Positions 55,762 through 63,870 of a stretch of 64,000 nucleotides of DNA are shown in pieces (positions within the stretch are counted from its first letter, which is position 1; each line of letters begins with the position of its first letter). The DNA comes from Brevundimonas vitisensis (GTDB lineage Bacteria > Pseudomonadota > Alphaproteobacteria > Caulobacterales > Caulobacteraceae). A program made the translations under genes and the position numbers. The notes beneath the pieces are model-generated. The model was given only the letters and a program-made list of their open reading frames with translations, did no database searches and had not been told where the DNA came from. The stretch lies in assembly GCF_016656965.1 (NCBI RefSeq), contig NZ_CP067977.1, positions 558,001 to 622,000 on the forward strand, written 5' to 3'.

Positions 55762-56274
55762 CTAGCGCTTCGAGAACTGGAAGGACTTGCGGGCCTTGGC
55801 GCGGCCGTACTTCTTGCGCTCGACGACGCGGCTGTCGCGGGTCAGGAAGCCGTGCGGCTTAAGGACCTTGCGCAGTTCCGGCTCATAGTGCGTCAGGGCG
55901 TGCGACAGGCCGTGGCGGATGGCGCCAGCCTGGCCCGACAGGCCCGAACCCTCGACGGTGCAGACGACGTCGTACTGCGTCAGGCGGTCGGTGACCTGCA
56001 GCGGCTGGGCGATCATCATCCGCAGCACGGCGCGGGCGAAATAGACTTCCTGATCGCGACCGTTGATCGTGATCTTGCCGGTGCCGCGCTTAACCCAGAC
56101 GCGGGCGATGGCGTTCTTGCGCTTGCCGGTCGAATAGGCGCGCCCCTGGGCGTCCAGCTTCTGGACGTAAACCGGAGCTTCGTTTTCCGAACCCATGCCT
56201 TTCAGGGCATCGAAACCGGTCAGCACCGGAGTGTCCGAGGCCGGCGCAGCGTTTTCATTGGTGACGTCGGTCAT
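55762..56274 (-). CDS. rpsI: 30S ribosomal protein S9
   Basis: S9 of the small ribosomal subunit, 170 residues. The conserved part begins at [19 protein letters not shown] and ends with the tRNA-contacting tail [17 protein letters not shown]. About 40 extra N-terminal residues ([20 protein letters not shown]) form the extension usual in alphaproteobacteria. Only 2 bases separate it from rplM. Confidence 0.98.
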   Translation of the reverse strand: MTDVTNENAAPASDTPVLTGFDALKGMGSENEAPVYVQKLDAQGRAYSTGKRKNAIARVWVKRGTGKITINGRDQEVYFARAVLRMMIAQPLQVTDRLTQYDVVCTVEGSGLSGQAGAIRHGLSHALTHYEPELRKVLKPHGFLTRDSRVVERKKYGRAKARKSFQFSKR

Positions 56275-56276
56275 GC

Positions 56277-56753
56277 TCAGACGCTCCGGGTGTTCTTGGA
56301 GGACTTCGAGGCGAAGTCGATGACTTCGGGCGACTGGGCTTCATGCGGGTGCGAGGCACCGGCATAGAGGCGCAGGTGGGTCATCTGGGCGCGGGCCAGG
56401 GGGCTTTCCTTGGGCAGCATGCGCTCGACGGCCTTTTCCAGAACCCGCTCGGGGAACCGGCCGGACAGAACCTTCTGCGGGGTCGTCGACTTGACGCCGC
56501 CCGGGTAACCGGTGTGGCGGTAATAGACCTTGTCGGTCGACTTCTTGCCGGTGAACACCACCTTGTCGACGTTGGTCACGATGACATAGTCACCGCAATC
56601 GACGTGGGGCGTGTAGTCGCCGCGGTGCTTGCCGCGCAGACGCATGGCGATGAAGGTCGCGAGACGGCCCACCACGACGCCTTCGGCATCGATGTGGATC
56701 CACTTCTTCTCGACCTCGGCCGGCTTCAGCGAAGCCGTGGTGCTCTTCAGCAT
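56277..56753 (-). CDS. rplM: 50S ribosomal protein L13
   Basis: L13 of the large subunit, 158 residues. [25 protein letters not shown] is the typical opening (core [15 protein letters not shown]), followed by [22 protein letters not shown] and [21 protein letters not shown]. It is the first gene of rplM-rpsI and has a good promoter candidate upstream at 56819-56847. Confidence 0.98.
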   Translation of the reverse strand: MLKSTTASLKPAEVEKKWIHIDAEGVVVGRLATFIAMRLRGKHRGDYTPHVDCGDYVIVTNVDKVVFTGKKSTDKVYYRHTGYPGGVKSTTPQKVLSGRFPERVLEKAVERMLPKESPLARAQMTHLRLYAGASHPHEAQSPEVIDFASKSSKNTRSV

Positions 56754-56818
56754 GGTTGAGGGTCCTGGTGACGAAAGGAACGGCCCGTGCCGAATGACCG
56801 GAACGAACGGAAGGCGCG

Positions 56819-56847
56819 CTGATAGAGGATGGATCGCGTCGGGTCAA
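56819..56847 (-). promoter_or_regulatory. Candidate rplM-rpsI promoter
   Basis: Minus-strand TTGACC (56842-56847), a 17-nt spacer and TATCAG (56819-56824) form a sigma-70-like promoter (5/6 and 4/6 matches) that would give a leader of about 60 bases before rplM. Confidence 0.5.
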
Positions 56848-56902
56848 TCCAGATAAAACGCGTTACATGGCACTAAGGCATTGTTTTCGTTGGTATAACA
56901 TT

Positions 56903-56924
56903 ATGCGGTATTAAAATACCGCAT
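56903..56924. other. Perfect 10-bp inverted repeat, AT-rich
   Basis: ATGCGGTATT and AATACCGCAT with a 2-nt spacer form a perfect dyad in an AT-rich gap. It lies between the clpX terminator and the rplM promoter, about 55 bases upstream of the predicted -35. It could bind a dimeric regulator. Confidence 0.5.
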
Positions 56925-56934
56925 CACCGGCCAG

Positions 56935-56969
56935 CAAAACGGGCGGTCTGCATGGTGCAAACCGCCCGT
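56935..56969 (-). terminator. clpX terminator
   Basis: A 9-bp stem ACGGGCGGT/ACCGCCCGT (56939-56947 and 56961-56969) with a 13-nt loop lies just after the clpX stop. On the minus strand it continues directly into a TTTTG run. Confidence 0.7.
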
Positions 56970-56990
56970 CTGGTCGTCCTGGACGATGGA

Positions 56991-58259
56991 TCAGGCCGCG
57001 CCGTCGGCCGTCTTGTTCTTCTTCTCGGCATAGATCAGCAGAGGCTGGGCATTGCCCTCGATCACCTCGGCATTGACCACGACCTCCTCGACACCGTCGA
57101 AGGTCGGCAGTTCGAACATGGTCTCCAGCAGAATGCCTTCCAGGATGGAACGCAGGCCCCGGGCACCGGTCTTGCGGGTGATGGCCTTCTTGGCGACGGC
57201 ATTCAGAGCGTCGTCGGTGAAGGTCAGGCCGACGTTCTCCATCTCGAACAGGCGCTTGTACTGTTTGACCAGGGCGTTCTTGGGCTCGGTCAGGATGGTG
57301 ACCAGGGCTTTTTCGTCCAGGTCTTCCAGCGTGGCCAGAACCGGCAGACGACCGATGAACTCGGGGATCAGGCCGAACCGCATCAGGTCGTCCGGCTCGA
57401 CACCCTTCAGGATGTCGCCCGTGCGGCGCTCGTCGATTTCCTTGACCTTGGCACCGAAGCCGATCGAGGCCCCCGTGCCGCGTGCCGAGATCACCTTCTC
57501 CAGTCCAGCGAAGGCGCCGCCGACGATGAACAGGATGTTGGCGGTATCGACCTGCAGGAACTCCTGCTGCGGGTGCTTGCGGCCACCCTGCGGCGGCACG
57601 GAGGCGACGGTGCCTTCCATGATCTTCAGCAGGGCTTGCTGCACGCCCTCGCCCGAGACGTCGCGGGTGATCGAGGGGTTGTCGGACTTGCGCGAAATCT
57701 TGTCGATCTCGTCGATGTAGACGATGCCGCGCTGGGCGCGTTCGACATTGTAGTCGGACGCCTGGAGCAGCTTCAGGATGATGTTCTCGACATCCTCGCC
57801 CACATAACCGGCTTCGGTCAGGGTCGTGGCGTCCGCCATGGTGAACGGCACGTCGATGATCCGCGCCAGAGTCTGAGCCAGCAACGTCTTGCCCGAGCCC
57901 GTGGGCCCGATCAGCATGATGTTGGACTTGGCCAGTTCGACGTCGTTGTTCTTCGTCGCGTGGTTCAGACGCTTGTAGTGGTTATGGACGGCGACGCTCA
58001 GCACCTTCTTGGCGTGGCTCTGACCGATCACATAGTCGTCGAGGACCTCGCGGATCTCCTTGGGCGTGGGCACCCCGTCCTTGGACTTCACGAAGCCGAT
58101 CTTGTGCTCTTCGCGGATGATGTCCATGCACAGCTCGACGCATTCATCGCAGATGAACACGGTCGGTCCGGCAATCAGTTTGCGCACCTCATGCTGGCTC
58201 TTGCCGCAGAAGGAGCAATACAAGGTGCTCTTGGCGTCGCCGCCGGCTGCTTTGGTCAT
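56991..58259 (-). CDS. clpX: ATP-dependent Clp protease ATP-binding subunit ClpX
   Basis: A 422-residue AAA+ unfoldase that feeds substrates to ClpP. The N-terminal zinc domain has YCSFCGKSQ and [10 protein letters not shown]; then Walker [10 protein letters not shown], Walker B VYIDEIDK, pore loop GYVGEDVEN and the ClpP-docking loop IGFGAK. Here clpX is not adjacent to clpP: a HAD phosphatase gene (opposite strand) and a small gene lie between. In Caulobacter ClpXP degrades CtrA. GAAGGG precedes the ATG; no clear promoter was seen. Confidence 0.98.
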   Translation of the reverse strand: MTKAAGGDAKSTLYCSFCGKSQHEVRKLIAGPTVFICDECVELCMDIIREEHKIGFVKSKDGVPTPKEIREVLDDYVIGQSHAKKVLSVAVHNHYKRLNHATKNNDVELAKSNIMLIGPTGSGKTLLAQTLARIIDVPFTMADATTLTEAGYVGEDVENIILKLLQASDYNVERAQRGIVYIDEIDKISRKSDNPSITRDVSGEGVQQALLKIMEGTVASVPPQGGRKHPQQEFLQVDTANILFIVGGAFAGLEKVISARGTGASIGFGAKVKEIDERRTGDILKGVEPDDLMRFGLIPEFIGRLPVLATLEDLDEKALVTILTEPKNALVKQYKRLFEMENVGLTFTDDALNAVAKKAITRKTGARGLRSILEGILLETMFELPTFDGVEEVVVNAEVIEGNAQPLLIYAEKKNKTADGAA

Positions 58260-58448
58260 AGACCCTTCTCACTCCCGCGCAGGCCCCGGATGAGGCGAAA
58301 CGCGCTTCCTCGCGTTGATTCCCAAATCGTAGGACCCGAGGTCTTCAAAAATTGACAATCACCCATCACGTCCTCCGCGACAACCCCGACACGGCGTCGG
58401 GCTGCCTCTGGTGGCTGCATGACGCAGAGTTGATGGCGATCACGGCGA

Positions 58449-59108
58449 ATGTCTGACATGGGAAGCCGAATGTCGGAACGCCAGACCTTTCAGGGGGATC
58501 CCCCGCTCGACGCACCGATCGTCGCCTTCGATTTCGACGGCACACTGACGGTTCGCGATAGTTTCACGGCCTTCTTGCGCCACCGGGCCGGGCGGCGCGG
58601 TTGGGCAGCGGGCCTTGCCCGGCTGACGCCTGCCGTCGGCGTCTATGCCCGTGACCGCGACCGGGGCCGGCTCAAGGCTCAGTCCGTCCGCGTTTTCTTG
58701 AAAGGTCTGCCACGCGAAGCGCTGGAAGCCGAGGCGGAGGCATTTGCCGAGGCTTCATGGCATCGGCTGATGCGCCCCGACGCATTGGCCTGTTGGAACG
58801 ACTGGGGCGCGCGGGGAGCACATCGCGTGATCGTGACGGCCTCGCCCGAGACCACCGTAGCCCCCTTCGCCCGCCGCCTGGGGGCCGAAGGGTTGCTGGG
58901 AACGCCGCTGATGTTCGATCAGGAGGATCGCGTGGCTGGCAGCTTCGAGGGGCCCAACTGCCGCGGCGAGGAAAAGGTGCGTCGCCTTCGGGCCGCGTAT
59001 GGTCCTGACGTTCGCATCACCGCCGCCTATGGAGACACCAGCGGCGACACCGAAATGCTGGCCTTGGCAGAGACGGCCGGTTTCAGGGTCTTTCGCGAAC
59101 GGCCCTAG
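58449..59108 (+). CDS. HAD-IB family hydrolase
   Basis: A 219-residue HAD superfamily phosphatase, subfamily IB (SerB/phosphoserine phosphatase-like). Motif I is AFDFDGTLT (Asp28, Asp30), motif II is VTASPE, the lysine region is GEEKVRRL, and motif IV is YGDTSGDTEMLALAE. The substrate is unknown; related proteins hydrolyse phosphoserine-like or lipid phosphates. Start ambiguous: ATG 58449, 58458 or 58470, the last with GGGAAG nearby. It is inserted, on the plus strand, between clpX and clpP. It converges with the next gene, overlapping by 4 bases. Confidence 0.88.
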   Translation: MSDMGSRMSERQTFQGDPPLDAPIVAFDFDGTLTVRDSFTAFLRHRAGRRGWAAGLARLTPAVGVYARDRDRGRLKAQSVRVFLKGLPREALEAEAEAFAEASWHRLMRPDALACWNDWGARGAHRVIVTASPETTVAPFARRLGAEGLLGTPLMFDQEDRVAGSFEGPNCRGEEKVRRLRAAYGPDVRITAAYGDTSGDTEMLALAETAGFRVFRERP

Positions 59109-59425
59109 TTTCCGTCTGCGTCCACGTCGAACACCATCGCGCGACCACGCGAAGTCGGCGTCCAGCCCGCCTCGATCACCGATGACACGGCATTGCGGAC
59201 CGCATCGACGTTGATCCGCTGCTTTTCCATGAAGGGTCGGCCACTGGGGTGCATGGGCATCGGAAACTGCACGATGGCCTCGCGCACAAAGCCCTGCAGT
59301 CTCAGCGTGATGGCAATGCCGTCCCATTTACCGCCGGGCTTCGGCTGGGGCTGGCGGCGAATCTCCCACTCATAGACTTCGCCATCGACCTCGACGGTCC
59401 CACTGTTGTCGCGTGTGTGATGCAT
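59105..59425 (-). CDS. Hypothetical protein
   Basis: A 106-residue protein I do not recognise. It has no signal or membrane helix and reads as a mixed beta/alpha fold (TVEVDGEVYEWEIRRQPQ; KWDGIAITLRLQGFVREAIV; RINVDAVRNAVSSVIEAGW). The likely start is the ATG at 59425, which has GGGGAGG 7 bases upstream; an ATG at 59431 is only one base from that site. The ribosome binding site is the edge of a GC-rich repeat. Its 3' end overlaps the HAD gene by 4 bases. Confidence 0.8.
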   Translation of the reverse strand: MHHTRDNSGTVEVDGEVYEWEIRRQPQPKPGGKWDGIAITLRLQGFVREAIVQFPMPMHPSGRPFMEKQRINVDAVRNAVSSVIEAGWTPTSRGRAMVFDVDADGN

Positions 59426-59430
59426 CGGCA

Positions 59431-59571
59431 TTCCTCCCCTTCTGGGGCAGGGTGACCACGACGTGGTGGAGGGGCGCTGCGCCCCCGGACACCATGCGTG
59501 GGGTCACCCCCTCCACCACCCGCCCAGCGGCGGGCGGTTCCCTCCCCCCGCGTTTGGCTTGGGGGGGAGGA
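59431..59571. repeat. GC-rich hairpin repeat, copy 4, double unit
   Basis: The intergenic stretch between clpP and the small gene is filled by two inverted units of the repeat. The left half has CCTCCCC, GGGG and a CCACGACGTGGTGG dyad; a central stem GGGGCGC/GCGCCCC spans TG; the right half has CCTCCACCACC, GCCCGCC/GGCGGGC and CCTCCCCCC/GGGGGGGAGG. It is the largest copy. Confidence 0.65.
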
Positions 59572-59577
59572 ATAAAA

Positions 59578-60219
59578 TCAGACCGTCTTGATGCCGTCGT
59601 CCTCGGCCTGATCACGACGATCATAGACGTGGTCGACGATGCCCCAGGCCTTGGCCTCTGCGGCCGTCATGAAATGGTCGCGGTCCAGGGTGCGCTCGAC
59701 CTCTTCATAGGTGCGGCCCGTGTGCTTGACGTAGATTTCGTTCAGGCGACGCTTGGTGGCCAGAATGTCCTCGGCATGCCGCTGGATGTCCGACGCCGTG
59801 CCACGGAACCCGCCCGACGGCTGGTGAACCATGACGCTGGCGTTCGGCAGCGCGATGCGCTGTCCCGCCTCGCCCGCCGTCAGGATCAGGGAGCCGGCCG
59901 AGGCGGCCATGCCCATGACCACGGTCGAGACCGGGCTCTTGATGTATTGCATGGTGTCGTAGATCGCCAGCGCCGAGGTCACCTGACCGCCGGGGCTGTT
60001 GATGTACATGCTGATTTCCTTCTTCGGGTTTTCCGATTCCAGGAACAGCAGCTGGGCGCAGATCAGCGAGGACATGCCGTCCTCGAACGGTCCGGTCAGG
60101 AAGATGATCCGCTCGCGCAGCAGGCGCGAGAAGATGTCGAACGCCCGCTCGCCGCGGCTGGACTGCTCCACCACCATGGGGACCAGGTTGTTCGAAATGA
60201 AGTCGATCGGATCGCGCAT
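59578..60219 (-). CDS. clpP: ATP-dependent Clp protease proteolytic subunit ClpP
   Basis: A 213-residue serine protease that forms the ClpP tetradecamer. The catalytic Ser107 is in GMAASAGS and His132 in VMVHQPSGG; the aspartate is in the DRDHFM region. [23 protein letters not shown] is the usual N-terminus (core [18 protein letters not shown]). I chose the ATG at 60219 ([10 protein letters not shown]); an ATG at 60234 adds five residues. It follows tig and a secreted unknown on the same strand, as part of the conserved tig-clpP neighbourhood. Confidence 0.98.
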   Translation of the reverse strand: MRDPIDFISNNLVPMVVEQSSRGERAFDIFSRLLRERIIFLTGPFEDGMSSLICAQLLFLESENPKKEISMYINSPGGQVTSALAIYDTMQYIKSPVSTVVMGMAASAGSLILTAGEAGQRIALPNASVMVHQPSGGFRGTASDIQRHAEDILATKRRLNEIYVKHTGRTYEEVERTLDRDHFMTAAEAKAWGIVDHVYDRRDQAEDDGIKTV

Positions 60220-60309
60220 GGAGGGCTTTCTCATGGATGAATGACGTCGCCGCCGTCGCGGCCCGTCATCCCCGATATCGCGTCGCCCGCGCCGAGATGC
60301 AAGCCGAAC

Positions 60310-61227
60310 TCAGGGTTCTGCGTCTACAAGCCCGTCGCGGCGCAGCCCGGCCAGGCGCTGGGCAATGTCCCGGGCCTGCTGCGCAGCCGAGGCCCGGTTG
60401 GTCGGGGCAGTGTAGAGCGCAGCGAGATAATCCAGGTCCCATTGCGTCAGGGCTCCAACCTCGATGCCCGGCTGGAACAGGTTCAGGATGGTGTCCTCGC
60501 CTCGGAAATCGCCCATCGGATCGACCTGCGTGAGGGCCGTCATGGCGACATAGTCGGCCAAGGCGCCGAACGGCACGCCCTCGGTCCGGGACATGTCCAG
60601 CACAATCACGACATAGCCCAGGTCATAGCGAATGTTGGACCGCAGGCGCGAAGCATCACGCACGGTCACTGTCGGCGGCGCCTGCCCCTTGAGGGCGATG
60701 GCGATCTGGCCAGAGTCAGGCTCCACCGGGAAGCTGACGTGCCACCACCGCACGGCGCGATCAGATGTCAGGAAGTCGTTCAGGGCGTCCCGGCCCAGAT
60801 TGGTACCGTTGATCGAGGGCTGGAACGCCAACCCGGCCCCTTCGACCAGTTCGGCGGCCAGAGCGCGACCGTCGCCGGTTGCCTGGATAATGACATTGGG
60901 CTGACAGCCCGGACCATCAACCTCGGCCCCGGCATCCAGGGCGACCACCGACATCCGGTCGATGAGATACTGCGCAAAGTCGCGCCGCATCCCGGTCACG
61001 CTGATGCACAGGCTGCGGTTCCAGCGGGCGGCGCGCGTGCCGGGCGGTGGTTCGGCCACCACCTCGACGAAAGCGCGTGCCGCCTGGCTGATGTTGCGGC
61101 CGTCGACGATCAGATCGTCGACATAGGTGGCGGCCGGTTCCTGTGGGTCCTGCACCTGGGCCAGAACCCCACCTGCCCCCAGAAGACCGAGCGGCAGGGT
61201 CGCGATCGCCATAAAATGCCGGATCAT
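60310..61227 (-). CDS. Hypothetical secreted protein
   Basis: A 305-residue protein with a cleavable signal (IRHFMAIATLPLGLLGAGGVLAQ). The body has short blocks such as TRAARWNRSLCISVTGM, VDGPGCQPNVIIQATGD and GVPFGALADYVAMTALTQVDP, with two cysteines (around residues 85 and 110) that could form a disulfide. I recognise no domain. It lies between tig and clpP on the same strand (26 and 90 base gaps), so it is probably transcribed with them. AGGACAGGG precedes the ATG at 61227. Confidence 0.82.
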   Translation of the reverse strand: MIRHFMAIATLPLGLLGAGGVLAQVQDPQEPAATYVDDLIVDGRNISQAARAFVEVVAEPPPGTRAARWNRSLCISVTGMRRDFAQYLIDRMSVVALDAGAEVDGPGCQPNVIIQATGDGRALAAELVEGAGLAFQPSINGTNLGRDALNDFLTSDRAVRWWHVSFPVEPDSGQIAIALKGQAPPTVTVRDASRLRSNIRYDLGYVVIVLDMSRTEGVPFGALADYVAMTALTQVDPMGDFRGEDTILNLFQPGIEVGALTQWDLDYLAALYTAPTNRASAAQQARDIAQRLAGLRRDGLVDAEP

Positions 61228-61253
61228 ACCCTGTCCTCTTGTCGACGTGGGCA

Positions 61254-62597
61254 TCAGCCCTCGTCTTCATCCTTCAGCAGATCTTCCTTGCTGATCGGGG
61301 TGTCGGTGACCTCGGCCTTGTCGAAGATCAGGTCGCAGACCTTCTCTTCATAGATCGGGGCACGCATCTGGGCGGCGGCGTTCGGGTTCTGGCGATAGAA
61401 GTCCAGCACCTGACGCTCCTGGCCCGGATAGTTGCGGGCCTCAGCCATGATGGCGTTGTTCAGTTCTTGGTCGGACACGCCCACGTCATTGGCACGGCCG
61501 ATCTCGGCCAGAACCAGACCCAGACGCACGCGGCGCTCGGCGATCTTGCGGTATTCGGCCTTCAGATCCTCTTCGGACTTGTCCGCGTCCTCCGGAGCCA
61601 GGCGACCGGCCTGTTTGTCGGCGTCGACCTGTTGCCAGATGCCGGCAAATTCGGCCTCGACCATCTTGGGAGGCAGGGGGAACTGATTGCTGGTGTCCAG
61701 CTGATCCAGCAGCGCGCGCTTCAGCTTGAAGCGGGCGGCGCGGCTGTACTGCTGGTTCAGGTTTTCGCGCAGCAGCTCCTTGAGCTTGTCCAACGATTCC
61801 AGGCCGATCCGCTTGGCGAAATCGTCATCCACCTTGGCCTCAGCCTCGGCCTTGATGGCCTTAACCTTGACGTCGAACGTCGCCAGCTTACCGGCCAGGT
61901 GCGCGGCCTGATAGTCAGCCGGGAAGGTCACCTCGATGGTCTTCTCTTCGCCCACCTTGGTCCCGGTCAGCTGCTCTTCGAAGCCGGGGATGAAGCGGCC
62001 GGAGCCGATCACCAGGTCCGCATCCTCGGCCGCACCGCCCTCGAAGGGCTCGCCGTCCAGCTTGCCCAGGAAATCGATGGTCAGCTGATCACCCTCGGCA
62101 GCCTTCACCGACTTGCCGGTCTTGTCCTCATAGGACTTGGCCTGTCCGGCCAGTTCGGTCAGCGCTTCGTCGAGATCGGCGTCCGAAGCCTCATAGACCG
62201 GACGGTCCAGCTTCAGCGTCGACGGGTCGACAGGGGTGAAGTCGGGCATGACTTCCAGCGCCATTTCGTAGGCCAGATCGCCCTCGCCCTTGATGACCTT
62301 GTCCATGTCGCTGGTCAGCGTCATCTCGGCCGGCGCGGCGGGGCGCACATTCGCCTCTTCCAGAGCCTTCTGGCTGGTCTCGTTCAGGGTGTTGTTGATG
62401 ATCTCGCCCATCAGGTCGCGCCCGAAGGTCTTCTTCACATGCGACATCGGCACCTTGCCGGGCCGGAAGCCCTTCAGCTTCATCTGCGGCGCGACTTCTT
62501 TCAGCTTGGCGTCCAGCTTTTCGTTCAGCTCGGCAACCGGGATGGTCACGGCGATAACGCGGCTGAGGCCTTCGGCGGACTTTTCGACGACTTGCAT
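61254..62597 (-). CDS. tig: Trigger factor
   Basis: A 447-residue ribosome-associated chaperone and peptidyl-prolyl isomerase. The ribosome-binding GFRPGKVPMSHVKKTFG is present, then the FKBP-like domain (GDQLTIDFLGKLDGEPFEGG; FIPGFEEQLTG), and a helical C-terminal arm. I chose the ATG at 62597 (MQVVEKSAEGLSRVIAV). It begins a run tig-secreted unknown-clpP and diverges from a metallo-beta-lactamase-fold gene. No promoter was identified in the 194-base gap. Confidence 0.97.
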   Translation of the reverse strand: MQVVEKSAEGLSRVIAVTIPVAELNEKLDAKLKEVAPQMKLKGFRPGKVPMSHVKKTFGRDLMGEIINNTLNETSQKALEEANVRPAAPAEMTLTSDMDKVIKGEGDLAYEMALEVMPDFTPVDPSTLKLDRPVYEASDADLDEALTELAGQAKSYEDKTGKSVKAAEGDQLTIDFLGKLDGEPFEGGAAEDADLVIGSGRFIPGFEEQLTGTKVGEEKTIEVTFPADYQAAHLAGKLATFDVKVKAIKAEAEAKVDDDFAKRIGLESLDKLKELLRENLNQQYSRAARFKLKRALLDQLDTSNQFPLPPKMVEAEFAGIWQQVDADKQAGRLAPEDADKSEEDLKAEYRKIAERRVRLGLVLAEIGRANDVGVSDQELNNAIMAEARNYPGQERQVLDFYRQNPNAAAQMRAPIYEEKVCDLIFDKAEVTDTPISKEDLLKDEDEG

Positions 62598-62791
62598 GGG
62601 TGGGGTCTGACGCTCTGGCCCGCGCACCAACAACCGGACGCGCGAGGATGGGTTAAAGCAAGAAGGGCCGCACCACCCAGGACGTGGGCGATAGCGGCAC
62701 CTCGAAGCCCGCCCTTATGTCGATGACCGGCTCAAAGGTCAACGCGACCGGCCCGGTTTCGCGTCGGACGGCATGTCGCTATGTCTGTGCC

Positions 62792-63493
62792 ATGACCCAG
62801 TCCCCCTCCCCCATTGGCGTCTTTGTGACGCCGGTCACCCCGCTTCAGCAGAATTGCACCACGGTCTGGTGCACCCGAACCGGGAAGGCTGCGGTGATCG
62901 ATCCGGGAGGCTCGGTCGATGCCGTCCTGGGCGAGATCGCCCGGCGCGGGCTGACGCTGGACCGTATCTGGATCACTCACGGCCACCTGGATCACGCAGG
63001 CGGAGCCCAGGAAATGAAGGAAAAGACCGGGGTCCTCATCGAGGGCCCGCATCCGGAGGATCAGTTCTGGATCGATAAAATTCCCGAGTCGGGCCTGATG
63101 TACGGCTTGCCGGAGGCCCGCAGCTTTGTCACCGATCGCTGGCTGGGTGACGGCGATGTCGTGACTCTTGGTGACACGACCTGGCAGATCCTGCACTGCC
63201 CAGGCCACACGCCCGGCCACGTCGTGTTTTTCAATGCGCAGGCCCGGTTCGCTCAGGTCGGGGATGTGCTGTTCCAGGGATCCATCGGCCGCACCGACTT
63301 CCCGCGGGGCAATCACGCCGATCTCTTGACGGCCATCACCACCAAGCTCTGGCCATTGGGCGATGATGTCACCTTCGTGCCCGGTCACGGGCCGGTTTCG
63401 ACCTTCGGGGCCGAGCGACGGTCCAACCCCTATGTTTCCGACGCGGCCATGGCCCGGACGCCAATTGCGCGACCAGCGTCCGGACCAGCCTGA
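62792..63493 (+). CDS. MBL-fold metallo-hydrolase, GloB/YcbL-like
   Basis: A 233-residue metallo-beta-lactamase-fold hydrolase. The metal motif THGHLDHAGG (His63, His65, Asp67, His68) is present, with HCPGHTPGHVVF, GDVLFQGSIGRTDFPRG and PGHGP completing the glyoxalase II-like (YcbL) pattern. It lacks the extra C-terminal domain of full GloB. Likely substrate classes are thioesters such as S-lactoylglutathione. I placed the start at ATG 62792 (MTQSPSPIGVFV); the longer frame is not conserved-looking. Confidence 0.93.
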   Translation: MTQSPSPIGVFVTPVTPLQQNCTTVWCTRTGKAAVIDPGGSVDAVLGEIARRGLTLDRIWITHGHLDHAGGAQEMKEKTGVLIEGPHPEDQFWIDKIPESGLMYGLPEARSFVTDRWLGDGDVVTLGDTTWQILHCPGHTPGHVVFFNAQARFAQVGDVLFQGSIGRTDFPRGNHADLLTAITTKLWPLGDDVTFVPGHGPVSTFGAERRSNPYVSDAAMARTPIARPASGPA

Positions 63494-63496
63494 TCG

Positions 63497-63748
63497 TCAG
63501 CGGGCCAGGATGAGGCCCAAAAGGACGCCGGCGGCCAGCGCATAAAGGGTCGTGTGCATCGGCTTTTCGCGTATCGCATCGCGGGTCCGAGCGGCGCTCT
63601 GCTCTGCCCACAGGCGGGCCTGATGGGCGTCTTCACGCATGGATTGCCGAATAGGAGCAGGCCCGGTCGGCTGTTCTGGCACGGGGGTGATGACCGGCGA
63701 ATCGAGGTCGGCAGCAGGCGTCACCGCCGGATTGTAGGTGTCTGTCAT
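63497..63748 (-). CDS. Small membrane protein, ElaB/YqjD-like
   Basis: An 83-residue protein: a proline-rich N-terminus (AVTPAADLDSPVITPVPEQP), a charged helix (ARLWAEQSAARTRDAIREK) and a C-terminal membrane helix (LYALAAGVLLGLILAR). This organisation recalls the ElaB/YqjD stationary-phase ribosome- or membrane-tethering proteins, though similarity is weak. I chose the ATG at 63748 with GGAG upstream. A possible general-stress promoter lies upstream. Its stop is 3 bases from the convergent hydrolase gene. Confidence 0.8.
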   Translation of the reverse strand: MTDTYNPAVTPAADLDSPVITPVPEQPTGPAPIRQSMREDAHQARLWAEQSAARTRDAIREKPMHTTLYALAAGVLLGLILAR

Positions 63749-63780
63749 GGGGAAGGCTCCGTTGATCGGGGTGTTCGATG

Positions 63781-63805
63781 AACCGTTTGCGCATCGCCCG
63801 GTTCC
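63781..63805 (-). promoter_or_regulatory. Candidate general-stress (sigma-T/EcfG) promoter
   Basis: Minus-strand GGAAC (63801-63805), a 16-nt spacer and GGTT (63781-63784) match the alphaproteobacterial general stress promoter GGAAC-N16/17-CGTT at all but one position. It points to the ElaB/YqjD-like gene, 33 bases before its ATG. Confidence 0.45.
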
Positions 63806-63870
63806 CCTCACCGGTGAACGCGCGCGCGGTTGGAGCATTGCCTTGATGGACCCCACATGGAGACACCGTC

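Noticed and set aside
56952..58355. A 467-codon plus-strand frame
   Set aside because: It is antisense to clpX and has no recognisable domain.
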